DNA of 64,000 nt, from the NCBI GenBank assembly GCA_019637815.1, contig JAHBUZ010000014.1:1-64000 (forward strand), given 5' to 3'. The translations under genes were made by a program, and so were the position numbers. Each line of letters begins with the position of its first letter. The first letter of the stretch is position 1. Positions 8,684 through 16,682 of the stretch are shown here, in pieces. The stretch comes from Chloroflexota bacterium. GTDB lineage: Bacteria; Chloroflexota; Limnocylindria; Limnocylindrales; CSP1-4. The notes under the pieces were generated by a model. That model was not told where the DNA came from. It was given only the letters and a program-made list of their open reading frames with translations, and did no database searches.

Positions 8684-10366
8684 GTGCATCATCCACGCGT
8701 GACGACAGGTGATGACGGCGCCGTGAGCACGGGCACGCCCGGTCCGATGGCCCGCCCGGCGTCGGCGATGGACGGCGTCCCGAGGACGGACGCGCCCGCG
8801 ACCCCTGCGCGACCCGGTCAGGGATCGCGCTGGTGGCCGTTCCCGGTCCATCCGGTGCTGCTGGCCGCGTACCCCGTCCTGTTCCTGTTCTCCGAGAACC
8901 TCACGGAGGTGGCACTCGGCGAGACGTTCCAGCCCATCCTGCGGGCGGCGGCCATCGCGATCGGCATCACGCTCGTGGCGGGCCTGCTGCTGCGTGACAT
9001 CCGTCGGGGTGCGCTGGTCGCCTCCGCGCTCGTCGGGGTGTGGTTCACCTTCGGCCACCTCGAGGACCTGCTGACCCCCATGGGCGTGTCCCGGGACGTG
9101 CTGCTGGTCGGTTGTGTCGGCTTCGTGGCGGTCGTGCTGGTCGCGGCGATCGTGCTCCGCCGGAGCGCCATCGCACGCCTGACCACCGCTGCCAACGTCA
9201 TCGCGGTCCTGCTCGTGGTGATGACGCTCGTGAGCATCGTCCCCTACCAGCTGTCGCGAGGCACCATCGCGGCAGGTGCCGGAGCACCGGCGGACCGACC
9301 GGCACCCGCCCCGGGATCGCGTGACATCTACTTCCTGGTCTTCGACCGCTACGGCAACGCCGAGGCGATGCGGGACGTCGCCGATGCCGAGGACGCGCTC
9401 ACGCCATGGCTCGCGGAGCAGGGCTTCGTCATCGCGCCCCACGCCCGTGCCAACTACGGACGGACCGCGCTCTCGCTCGCGGCCACGCTCAACCTGCGGC
9501 ACCTCGATGACATCGTGGCGCGCATGGGCCCCGACTCGGACGACGCGACGCCCATCAACGACCTGCTCGCGGACAACGCGGTGGGTCGCTTCCTCCAGGA
9601 GCGCGGCTATCGCTTCGTCCAGATCGGCAGCTGGTTCGCGCCCACGCGGGAGAGTCGCATCGCGGACGAGAACCCGGTGCTCACGGTCCGGACCGACTTC
9701 GGGACGCTCCTGGACAGCACCACCCTCGGACCCGTGGTGGACGAGCTGCGAGGCATCGATGCGCCGCCTGCCCATCACCTGCTGCATCGGGCTGCGGCCC
9801 TGTTCGGCTTCAACGAGCTCGACCGGGTGAGCGCGGAGCCGGGCCCCAAGTTCGTGTTCGCGCACATCCTGCTGCCCCACGAGCCGTACGTGTTCGCCGC
9901 GAACGGCGAGTACTCGGAGCTCTCCGAGGACGACTCGAAGTACTCGTCGGAGGCCCAGCGTGCCCAGCAGGCGTTCACCGATGATCGGATCCGGGGCATC
10001 GTGTCGTCCCTGCTCGCGGTGCCGGAGGAGCGGCGGCCGATCATCATCGTGGGCAGCGACGAGGGACCGTACCCCGACCGCTATCTGCGGGACCAGCAGG
10101 GCTTCGACTGGGCGACCGCCACGGACGAGGAGCTGGTCACCAAGTACGGCGTGCTGCTCGCGATGTACCTGCCCGGCGAGCCACCCGCGGACACGCCCGA
10201 GCCCTACCCGGACATGTCGGTCATCAACACCTTCCCCATCGTGCTCGACCGCTACTTCGGCGCGGACATCCCGCTGCTGCCGGACACCAGCTACACCTCC
10301 CGGTCGTGGCGGCGTCCCTATGACCTGACGGACGTCACCGAGCGGCTGCGTCTGCTCTCGCCCTGA
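8684..10366 (+). CDS. Membrane-anchored sulfatase/phosphatase-superfamily-like protein
   Basis: The 560-residue protein begins with a disordered stretch, then about five hydrophobic helices (roughly residues 56-190), then an extracytoplasmic domain starting near D214 in DIYFLVFDRYGN. Motifs ANYGRTALSLAATLN, FVFAHILLPHEPYVF and IIIVGSDEGPYPDRY follow the order seen in membrane-bound sulfatases and LTA-synthase-like enzymes, where they surround the metal centre. I cannot assign the nucleophile with certainty, so an enzymatic role in decorating or polymerising surface glycans is an inference. The GTG at 8684 is the longest start; an ATG at 8744 is an alternative, since residues before the first helix look unstructured. 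The 3' end overlaps the convergent Gfo/Idh/MocA gene by 32 bp. Confidence 0.75.
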   Translation: MHHPRVTTGDDGAVSTGTPGPMARPASAMDGVPRTDAPATPARPGQGSRWWPFPVHPVLLAAYPVLFLFSENLTEVALGETFQPILRAAAIAIGITLVAGLLLRDIRRGALVASALVGVWFTFGHLEDLLTPMGVSRDVLLVGCVGFVAVVLVAAIVLRRSAIARLTTAANVIAVLLVVMTLVSIVPYQLSRGTIAAGAGAPADRPAPAPGSRDIYFLVFDRYGNAEAMRDVADAEDALTPWLAEQGFVIAPHARANYGRTALSLAATLNLRHLDDIVARMGPDSDDATPINDLLADNAVGRFLQERGYRFVQIGSWFAPTRESRIADENPVLTVRTDFGTLLDSTTLGPVVDELRGIDAPPAHHLLHRAAALFGFNELDRVSAEPGPKFVFAHILLPHEPYVFAANGEYSELSEDDSKYSSEAQRAQQAFTDDRIRGIVSSLLAVPEERRPIIIVGSDEGPYPDRYLRDQQGFDWATATDEELVTKYGVLLAMYLPGEPPADTPEPYPDMSVINTFPIVLDRYFGADIPLLPDTSYTSRSWRRPYDLTDVTERLRLLSP

Positions 10367-11372
10367 CCCCGGCTGCCTCCAGGAGCGCCACGAGCGTCGT
10401 ACACGTCCCGCGTGCGGCGACCAGGTCCACGAGCGGCGGCCGGCCTTCCCCGATCGCCGCGTGGAGGTCGTCCACCTCCGCCCGGTACTGGTCATGGTCC
10501 GCGACCGGGATGTGCTCCTCCGTGGAGCCGCGTCGGATACGGATCCCCGCCGACGGCCCGTCCGGTGCCATCAGGAACGCCGGCGCGAGCGTCAGCACGC
10601 CCCGGCTGCCGACCACCTCCACCTGCTCGCGGGCGGGCATCCGGAACGAGCAGTCGAGCTGCGCCAGGAGGTCACCCGGGAAGCGGAGCTGGCCCGTGAA
10701 CCGCTCATCGACGCCGGAGGCACCCACCGCGGCCATGCCCTGGACCTCGACCGGCGCCGTGCCCGCGATCGCCTGTGCCATGTTCACGAGATAGCCACCG
10801 AGGTCCCACAGGCAGCCACCCGCCATCGCCGGATCCAGGCGCGGATCGGTCTCCTGCTCGATGTCGAACGAGAAGGAGCCCCGGACGAGGCGCACCTCGC
10901 CGATGGCCCCCTCCCCGATGAGCGCGAGCGCCCGCCGGTTCTGGGCGTGGTGGAGCGCCATGAACGCCTCCGCGACCACGCGCCCCGTGCGTCGCTGGGC
11001 GGCCTCGAGCTGGTCCATCTCCGCGAGGCTCACCGCGATGGGCTTCTCGCACAGGACGTGCCTGCCGGCATCCATCGCGCGCACGCTCCAGGGCGTGTGG
11101 AGATGGTTCGGGAGCGCGATGTACACGACATGGAGGTCCGGGTCCGCCAGGAGCGCCTCGTAGCTGCCGTACGCCCGCGGGATCGCGTGCCGATCCGCGT
11201 ACGCCCGGGCACGGGCTTCGTCGCGACTCGCGACCGCGAGCAGCTCGCCCCCCTCGCTCGCCCCGATGGCGCGCACCAGTCGGGGGGTGATGCGCCCGGT
11301 GCCCAGGATGCCCCAGCGCAGGGGGCGGCCGGGGTCCGGGCGCCCCGCGGCCGGATCAGCGGGCAGCGTCAT
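10335..11372 (-). CDS. Gfo/Idh/MocA family sugar dehydrogenase
   Basis: The 345-residue protein is an NAD(P)-dependent oxidoreductase of the glucose-fructose oxidoreductase / inositol dehydrogenase family. The nucleotide-binding fold reads RWGILGTGRITPRLVRAIG, followed by VYIALPNHLHTPW and the family hallmark CEKPIAVS with the conserved EKP lysine. The C-terminal domain contains GGCLWDLGGYLVNMAQ. It is the last gene of a five-gene minus-strand run (ROK regulator, mglB, mglA, mglC, this gene) and starts only 3 bp after the mglC stop, so it probably acts on the imported sugar or a derivative. The substrate is not readable. Its 3' end overlaps the convergent sulfatase-like gene. Confidence 0.88.
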   Translation of the reverse strand: MTLPADPAAGRPDPGRPLRWGILGTGRITPRLVRAIGASEGGELLAVASRDEARARAYADRHAIPRAYGSYEALLADPDLHVVYIALPNHLHTPWSVRAMDAGRHVLCEKPIAVSLAEMDQLEAAQRRTGRVVAEAFMALHHAQNRRALALIGEGAIGEVRLVRGSFSFDIEQETDPRLDPAMAGGCLWDLGGYLVNMAQAIAGTAPVEVQGMAAVGASGVDERFTGQLRFPGDLLAQLDCSFRMPAREQVEVVGSRGVLTLAPAFLMAPDGPSAGIRIRRGSTEEHIPVADHDQYRAEVDDLHAAIGEGRPPLVDLVAARGTCTTLVALLEAAGVRARADAAAR

Positions 11373-11375
11373 CGG

Positions 11376-12443
11376 TCAGCGCGTGCGACGGGCGCGGGAC
11401 ATGTCGAAGGCCACGGCACCGATGATGATCACTCCCTTGATGATCTGCTGCCAGAACGGGTTGATGCCGATGAACGTCAGGCCGTAGCTGATGACCGCGA
11501 ACACGAGCACGCCCGCCACGATGCCCCGCACCCGACCGATGCCACCCGCGGTGGAGACACCGCCCACGACACAGGCCGCGATCGCATCGAGCTCGTACAG
11601 CTCGCCGTAGCGGCTCGAGGCGCCGCCGGTCCGGGCGGCCTCCAGCACGCCTGCGAGGCCATAGCAGGCGCCCGCGATGGCATACACCGCGATGAGCGTG
11701 CGCACGATGTTCACGCCCGAGACCTGGGCGGCCTGCGGGTTGCCACCGATGGCGTACACGTTCTTGCCGAAGACCGTCTTCTCGAGCAGCACCCAGAAGA
11801 TGACCGCGGCCGTGCCCGCGATGACGATGATGATGGGGATGGACAGCGGCCCGAGGGCGAGCTGACCCGTGCCGAGGGCCGAGAGGTCCTCGCGGATGCC
11901 CGAGATGGGCTGCGAGTTGTTGGGTGGCTGGTCGAAGTAGATCGCGGTCATGCCGAACGCGATGACCATCATGCCCAGCGTGGCGATGAAGGGCGGCACC
12001 CGGAGTCGCGCCACCACCAGGCCGTTGACCACGCCCAGGAGCGTGGTGATGCCGATGGCGACCGCGATGGGCAGGATGAGCGGCAGGGCGGGCAGATCGG
12101 GATAGAACTGCCGGGAGTAGGTCTCGGTCTGGAGCATCGATGCCGAGACGACCGCCGCGAGGCCCACCATCCGACCGCCCGACAGGTCCACGCCCCGGGA
12201 GATGAGCACGATGCCCGCACCCAGCGCCACGAGGATGCGCGTCGAGGAGTTGGTCAGGATGTTGCGGACGCTGTTCGCGGAGATGAAGTCCGTGTCATAG
12301 ATCGCGATGGCGACGATGAGCCCCACCAGCACCACGAGGATGACGTTGGCGGTGATCCATTCGCCGAGCGAGGCGCGCGATGGTCGACCAGGCCGCCATC
12401 CCCGCCGCGTGTCGTCGTCGAACGTGGTCCCGGTGACGGTCAT
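11376..12443 (-). CDS. mglC: Galactose/methyl-galactoside-type ABC transporter permease MglC
   Basis: The 355-residue integral membrane protein forms the channel of a sugar ABC importer. Long stretches follow Escherichia coli MglC closely, for example SSTRILVALGAGIVLISRG followed by VDLSGGRMVGLAAVVSA, then FGKNVYAIGGNPQAAQVSG, YELDAIAACVVGGVS and NPFWQQIIKGVIII. About eight to ten hydrophobic helices are visible. The start is the ATG at 12443, four bases after the mglA stop; reading further upstream would only overlap mglA. The gene follows the periplasmic protein and ATPase genes in the usual mglBAC order. Confidence 0.92.
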   Translation of the reverse strand: MTVTGTTFDDDTRRGWRPGRPSRASLGEWITANVILVVLVGLIVAIAIYDTDFISANSVRNILTNSSTRILVALGAGIVLISRGVDLSGGRMVGLAAVVSASMLQTETYSRQFYPDLPALPLILPIAVAIGITTLLGVVNGLVVARLRVPPFIATLGMMVIAFGMTAIYFDQPPNNSQPISGIREDLSALGTGQLALGPLSIPIIIVIAGTAAVIFWVLLEKTVFGKNVYAIGGNPQAAQVSGVNIVRTLIAVYAIAGACYGLAGVLEAARTGGASSRYGELYELDAIAACVVGGVSTAGGIGRVRGIVAGVLVFAVISYGLTFIGINPFWQQIIKGVIIIGAVAFDMSRARRTR

Positions 12444-12447
12444 GTCG

Positions 12448-14076
12448 TCAGGCGCCCGGGACGACGGCACTTGGCTCGTCGTCGAGGCTGTCGGTCGCGA
12501 GCCGCATGATGGTCGCCTCGGTCGCATCGGCCCGGTCGACGATGCCGGTCAGCCGACCGCGACACATGACCACGATGCGATCGGATTCCCCGATCAGCTC
12601 CGGCAGCTCCGACGAGATCATGATGATGCCCTTCCCCTGTGCGGCGAGCTCGTTGATGATCGTGTAGATCTCGAACTTGGCGCCCACATCGATGCCACGC
12701 GTGGGCTCGTCGAGGATGAGGATCTCGGGGTCCCATAGCAGCCAGCGGCCGAACAGCACCTTCTGCTGGTTGCCGCCGGACAGGCTCGTGAGGGGCGTCC
12801 GGAGGGACGGTGTCCGGACCCGCAGCCGGCCCAGCACACGGACCGCGTCCTGGCGTGCGCGCGTCGTGTCCACGATGCCCATCCGGTTGGCGTACCGGGG
12901 CATGTGCGCGAGGATCGTGTTCTCGAACACCGACCGGGTGGGCACCACGCCCGAGGCGCGTCGGTCCTCCGTGAGGAGCGCCATGCCCAGCCGCTTGGCA
13001 TCGACGGGCGAGCGGATGACCTGCTCCCGCCCATCCACCCGGATCGTGCCCGCGGCGATCGACCGGAGCCCGAAGATCGCCTCCACGAGCTCCGTGCGCT
13101 GCGCGCCGACGAGCCCGCCGATCCCCAGGACCTCGCCCCGATGGAGTCGGAACGAGACGTCCCGGAACGAGCCCGGTACGGGTGACGTGAGGCCGTCCAC
13201 GTCCAGCAGCACCTCGCCCTGGGTCACCTGGCGGCCCGGGTACCGGTCCGTGAGGTCGCGACCGACCATGCGCGTGATGACCTCGCCGATGGTCAGGCCC
13301 GCGGTCGGCGAGGTGCCGATCATCCGCCCGTCGCGCATGACCGAGACCTCGTCCGAGATGGCCATGACCTCCTCGAGCTTGTGCGAGATGTAGATGACGG
13401 CGACACCCTTCGCGCGGAGGTCGGCGATGAGCCCAAAGAGCCGCTGGACCTCGTGCTCGGAGAGCGACGACGTGGGCTCGTCCATGATCACCACGCGTGC
13501 ATCGAAGGAGACCGCGCGGGCGATCTCCATGAGCTGTACCTGGGAGACGGAGAGGTCGCCCGCCCGCGCGTCCGGATCGAGATCCACGCCGATGCCCTGG
13601 AACAGCCGTCGGCTGTCGCGCCGCATCCGGTCGTGGTCCACGAGTCCGAGCCGGGAGCGCGGGAACCGGCCCAGCCAGATGTTCTCCATGACGCTCCGCG
13701 CCGGGACCGGGTGGAGCTCCTGCTGGATCATCGAGATCCCTGCGTGCATCGCCTCTGCCGGGCTCGCGAAGCGGACGTGGTCGCCGGCCAGGACGATCTC
13801 GCCCGCGTCGGGCTGGACCAGGCCCGCGAGCACGTTCATGAGCGTCGACTTGCCGGCGCCGTTCTCGCCGCACAGGGCATGCACGGTCCCGGCGCGCACG
13901 GTCAGGTCGACCGCGTCGAGGGCGGTGACCCCCGGGAACGACTTGGTGATGCCCCGCATCGCCAGGAGCGGCGCAGGGGCGGCGTCCGCGCCCGCGCTGC
14001 GTGCGACAGGCGTGGCGTCCGGCGGCATGGCACCCATGACGGGCGGCAGCTGGGACACGGTGGATGGGCTGGTCAT
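12448..14076 (-). CDS. mglA: Sugar ABC transporter ATPase MglA
   Basis: This 542-residue protein has two fused nucleotide-binding domains, as in the MglA/RbsA family that energises monosaccharide uptake. The first domain has the Walker A motif GENGAGKST, the signature LSVSQVQLMEIARAV and Walker B VVIMDEPTSSLSE. The second has the degenerate P-loop region GGLVGAQRTELVE, then LSGGNQQKVLFGRWLL and ILILDEPTRGIDVGAKFEI. The chosen ATG at 14076 is preceded by GAGG about eight bases upstream; a longer in-frame reading to 14250 would run into the mglB gene and is rejected. A ~35-residue unstructured N-terminal extension precedes the first domain. Confidence 0.93.
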   Translation of the reverse strand: MTSPSTVSQLPPVMGAMPPDATPVARSAGADAAPAPLLAMRGITKSFPGVTALDAVDLTVRAGTVHALCGENGAGKSTLMNVLAGLVQPDAGEIVLAGDHVRFASPAEAMHAGISMIQQELHPVPARSVMENIWLGRFPRSRLGLVDHDRMRRDSRRLFQGIGVDLDPDARAGDLSVSQVQLMEIARAVSFDARVVIMDEPTSSLSEHEVQRLFGLIADLRAKGVAVIYISHKLEEVMAISDEVSVMRDGRMIGTSPTAGLTIGEVITRMVGRDLTDRYPGRQVTQGEVLLDVDGLTSPVPGSFRDVSFRLHRGEVLGIGGLVGAQRTELVEAIFGLRSIAAGTIRVDGREQVIRSPVDAKRLGMALLTEDRRASGVVPTRSVFENTILAHMPRYANRMGIVDTTRARQDAVRVLGRLRVRTPSLRTPLTSLSGGNQQKVLFGRWLLWDPEILILDEPTRGIDVGAKFEIYTIINELAAQGKGIIMISSELPELIGESDRIVVMCRGRLTGIVDRADATEATIMRLATDSLDDEPSAVVPGA

Positions 14077-14138
14077 CGGGCCATCCTCATCAAGGTGGCC
14101 CGGGACGCGGGATGCGCCCCGGGCCGTTGGGATCCGAC

Positions 14139-15191
14139 CTACTGGATGTCGTCGGGTCCCACCGGGACGTAGGGCACCCAGACGTACTGGCCGTCGATGG
14201 CATAGCCCGTGTTCTCGGCGGTCGGCGTGCCGCCACCGGCGAGCACGCACGCGAGGTTGAAGGTGGCCTGGCCCTGGTTCACCGCGTCGTTGAGCACGGT
14301 GCCCAGGAGCTCGCCCGCGCGCATCGACTCGAGCGCAGGCTCGGTGGCATCGACGCCCACGACCGGCAGGAACCGGCCGCTGTCGCCGAAGTAGCCGTTC
14401 GCCTTGAGCGCCTCCACGGCCCCGATGGCCATGTTGTCGTTGTTGGCGAGCACGAACTCGATGGCGTCACCGTGCTGGGCATAGATGGCGCCCATCTGCT
14501 CGATGGCCATGGCCCGGTTCCAGTCACCGATCTCGCGCTGGAGCTGCTCGGTCTGGATGCCCGCGTCGTTGATGGCCTTGATGGACTCGACGGTGCGGAT
14601 CTGCGCATCCTGGTGGTCGGCCGGGCCGGACAGCATCACGTACTGGATGACGCCGTCGCCGTTCCTGTCGGCCTCGGGGTGCGCGTTCCAGTAGTCGATG
14701 ACCAGCTGGCCCTGCATGGCGCCCGATTCCTCGGCCTTGGCACCCACGTAGTACGCCTTGTCCCACGTGGACAGGACCTCGGGCAGCGGCTCCTTGTTGA
14801 AGAACACGACCGGGATGTCGGCCGCCTTCGCCTTCTCCAGCGTGACGTTGGCGAGCTCCCGGTCCACCTGGTTCACCGCGATGGCCGGGAGGGCCTTCGA
14901 GATGAACAGGTCGATCTGCTCGTTCTGGGCAGGCTGTGAGTTCTGGCCATCGACGACGTCCACCTGGGCGCCCTTGGCGGCCGCCGCGGCGCCGATCGCC
15001 TCGCGGACCAGGGACAGGTACTCGTTGTCGAACCGGAACACGGCGACGCCGATCGCCTTGTCGGGCGCGGCACAGTCGGCGACCGGCAGGCCGCCCTCGG
15101 CGGCAGTGGCATCCTGCGCCGTGGCGGGCACGGCGCTGAGCAGTAGCATGGAGGCGGTCGCCATGGCGAACGCTCCGGATCTTCGGGTCAT
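14139..15191 (-). CDS. mglB: Galactose/glucose-binding protein MglB
   Basis: The 350-residue lipid-free binding protein begins with a signal peptide (Met to about residue 26, ending AVPATAQD). The mature part matches E. coli MglB closely: VFRFDNEYLSLVREAIG, FNKEPLPEVLSTWDKAYYV and QTEQLQREIGDWNRA, then NNDNMAIGAVEALKANG, VVGVDATEPAL and GTVLNDAVNQ. Residues that bind glucose/galactose in MglB have counterparts here (the aromatic in VFRFD, H/D/R in DHQDAQIR, W in GDWN, N and D in NNDN, D in GVDA). The Ca-binding loop is also present as DRNGDGVIQ. Specificity for galactose or glucose is therefore inferred rather than for a pentose. The gene is 47 bp downstream of the ROK regulator gene. Confidence 0.92.
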   Translation of the reverse strand: MTRRSGAFAMATASMLLLSAVPATAQDATAAEGGLPVADCAAPDKAIGVAVFRFDNEYLSLVREAIGAAAAAKGAQVDVVDGQNSQPAQNEQIDLFISKALPAIAVNQVDRELANVTLEKAKAADIPVVFFNKEPLPEVLSTWDKAYYVGAKAEESGAMQGQLVIDYWNAHPEADRNGDGVIQYVMLSGPADHQDAQIRTVESIKAINDAGIQTEQLQREIGDWNRAMAIEQMGAIYAQHGDAIEFVLANNDNMAIGAVEALKANGYFGDSGRFLPVVGVDATEPALESMRAGELLGTVLNDAVNQGQATFNLACVLAGGGTPTAENTGYAIDGQYVWVPYVPVGPDDIQ

Positions 15192-15238
15192 CGGGACTCC
15201 TCCTCGGCAAAGGGGTGGTGGGTCTCGACCGGATCGGT

Positions 15239-16480
15239 TCAGACGTTGGCCATGGCGCCTCCATCCCTGACGGTCGCGACCCGTGCGAACCCGCGCAGTG
15301 GATCGGCGAGCAGTGGCTCGAATGCGCGCTCGGCAGCGCCCAGCAGGGGCGCGTCCTCACCGAGGCGTGACGGGATGACCCGCACCGGCTCGCGGTCGAC
15401 GGACAGGACGCGCTGTGCGAGCTCCGTCTCCACCCCCGGCATCAGCAGGGGTGCGAGACGCGCGAACAAGCCGCCGAGTACCACGACGCGGGGATCGAAC
15501 AGGTTGACGAGGCCGGCCATGCCGATGCCCAGGGGTCGCGCGAGCGCCTCGACGGCCGCGACCGCGGTCGGCTCACCGGTCTCGGCGGATCGCAGGACCG
15601 CATCCACCTCGTGGACCCCGCCGTCCGGGTCATGTCCCGCGTTCCGGAGCAGCGCCCGCTCCCCCACCACGGTCTCCCAGCAGCCCCGCGAGCCACAGCC
15701 GCAGGGCGATCCCTCCGGGTCCACCGTCATGTGGCCCACCTCACCGGCATAGCCCCGGGCACCCACGAGCGGACGACCGCCCGACACGATGCCAGCGCCC
15801 ACGCCCACATCGCAGTACAGGTAGACGAGGTCGTCCACGCCGACCCCCGCGCCCCGGAGATGCTCCGCCCGGGCACCCAGGTCCGACTGGTTCCGGACCA
15901 TGACCGGCACACCCAGGTCCAGCAGGTCCGCGATGCGCTCCGCCATGGGCACCGCCGTCCAGCCGAGGTTCGGCGCGAAGTGGACATAGCCATCACGACT
16001 CCGCACGGGTCCCACCGCGGCCACGCCGACCCCCACGAGCCGCTCATGCACGCCGGGGCGTGCCAGCAGCGACCGGCTCATCTCGTGGATGTCACCCAGC
16101 ACCCGGTCGAGCGAGGGCGGCTCGCCGGACCAGTCGCGTCGGACCCGCTCCACGACCACGCAACCGAGGCCCACCGTGGCGACCGTCAGCCAGTGGACGG
16201 CGATGCTCACCGCGAGGACCAGGGCACCATCGCTGTCCGCATGGACCGTGGGCGACGGACGACCCGGGGCCCCCAGGCTGTCCCCTCGCTGCTCCCGCAC
16301 CAGGCCCTGCCCGGCGAGTTCCGCCACGAGATCCCCGACCGTGCTCCGGTTGAGCCCCGTCAACGCCACGAGGTCGGACCGGGAGCGCGGCCCGGCCAGA
16401 TGCACCTCCCGCAGGAGCGCACTCAGGTTGTCGCGGCGGGTCGTCTCCGAGTTGGAGCCGGGTACGGCGATCGCGCGCAC
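15239..16480 (-). CDS. ROK-family transcriptional repressor
   Basis: This 413-residue protein has an N-terminal winged helix (NLSALLREVHLAGPRSRSDL, then VALTGLNRSTVGDLVAEL), followed by a sugar-kinase-like ROK domain. The zinc site CGCGSRGCWE is present, as is the glycine-rich GVDDLVYLYCDVGVGAGIVS. Such proteins (NagC, Mlc, XylR type) repress sugar genes and release DNA on binding a sugar. Its position between mglB and the divergent xylulokinase gene suggests it controls both units, including itself, probably through the GTTTGTGGT/ACAAAC elements at 16486-16531. Whether the effector is a hexose or xylose is not resolved. A start at 16480 leaves a short basic N-terminus before the helix-turn-helix. 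Confidence 0.88.
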   Translation of the reverse strand: MRAIAVPGSNSETTRRDNLSALLREVHLAGPRSRSDLVALTGLNRSTVGDLVAELAGQGLVREQRGDSLGAPGRPSPTVHADSDGALVLAVSIAVHWLTVATVGLGCVVVERVRRDWSGEPPSLDRVLGDIHEMSRSLLARPGVHERLVGVGVAAVGPVRSRDGYVHFAPNLGWTAVPMAERIADLLDLGVPVMVRNQSDLGARAEHLRGAGVGVDDLVYLYCDVGVGAGIVSGGRPLVGARGYAGEVGHMTVDPEGSPCGCGSRGCWETVVGERALLRNAGHDPDGGVHEVDAVLRSAETGEPTAVAAVEALARPLGIGMAGLVNLFDPRVVVLGGLFARLAPLLMPGVETELAQRVLSVDREPVRVIPSRLGEDAPLLGAAERAFEPLLADPLRGFARVATVRDGGAMANV

Positions 16481-16485
16481 GAGTG

Positions 16486-16531
16486 GTTTGTGGTCCCTCC
16501 CAACGAATGTTTGTGGTACGGTGCAACAAAC
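16486..16531. promoter_or_regulatory. Candidate ROK operator in the divergent promoter
   Basis: GTTTGTGGT occurs at 16486-16494 and again at 16509-16517, 23 bp apart (about two helical turns). The second copy is also paired with an inverted ACAAAC at 16526-16531. The elements lie just upstream of the ROK gene and about 150 bp upstream of xylulokinase. Their symmetry and position fit autoregulated sugar repressors; the assignment is inference. Confidence 0.45.
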
Positions 16532-16682
16532 GTGACCGGCGTGTCAAGCGGTCGCCCACGCGATACCGTTGCGGCGGTGGTGGCGCCCGGAGGCGCTGCT
16601 GGCGGTGGCGGCTCGACCGGGTCGCCGAGGGCGCACGGGGGAGCGCCCACACCGGATGGACAGGCGTGGGAGGAGCGGCGTG

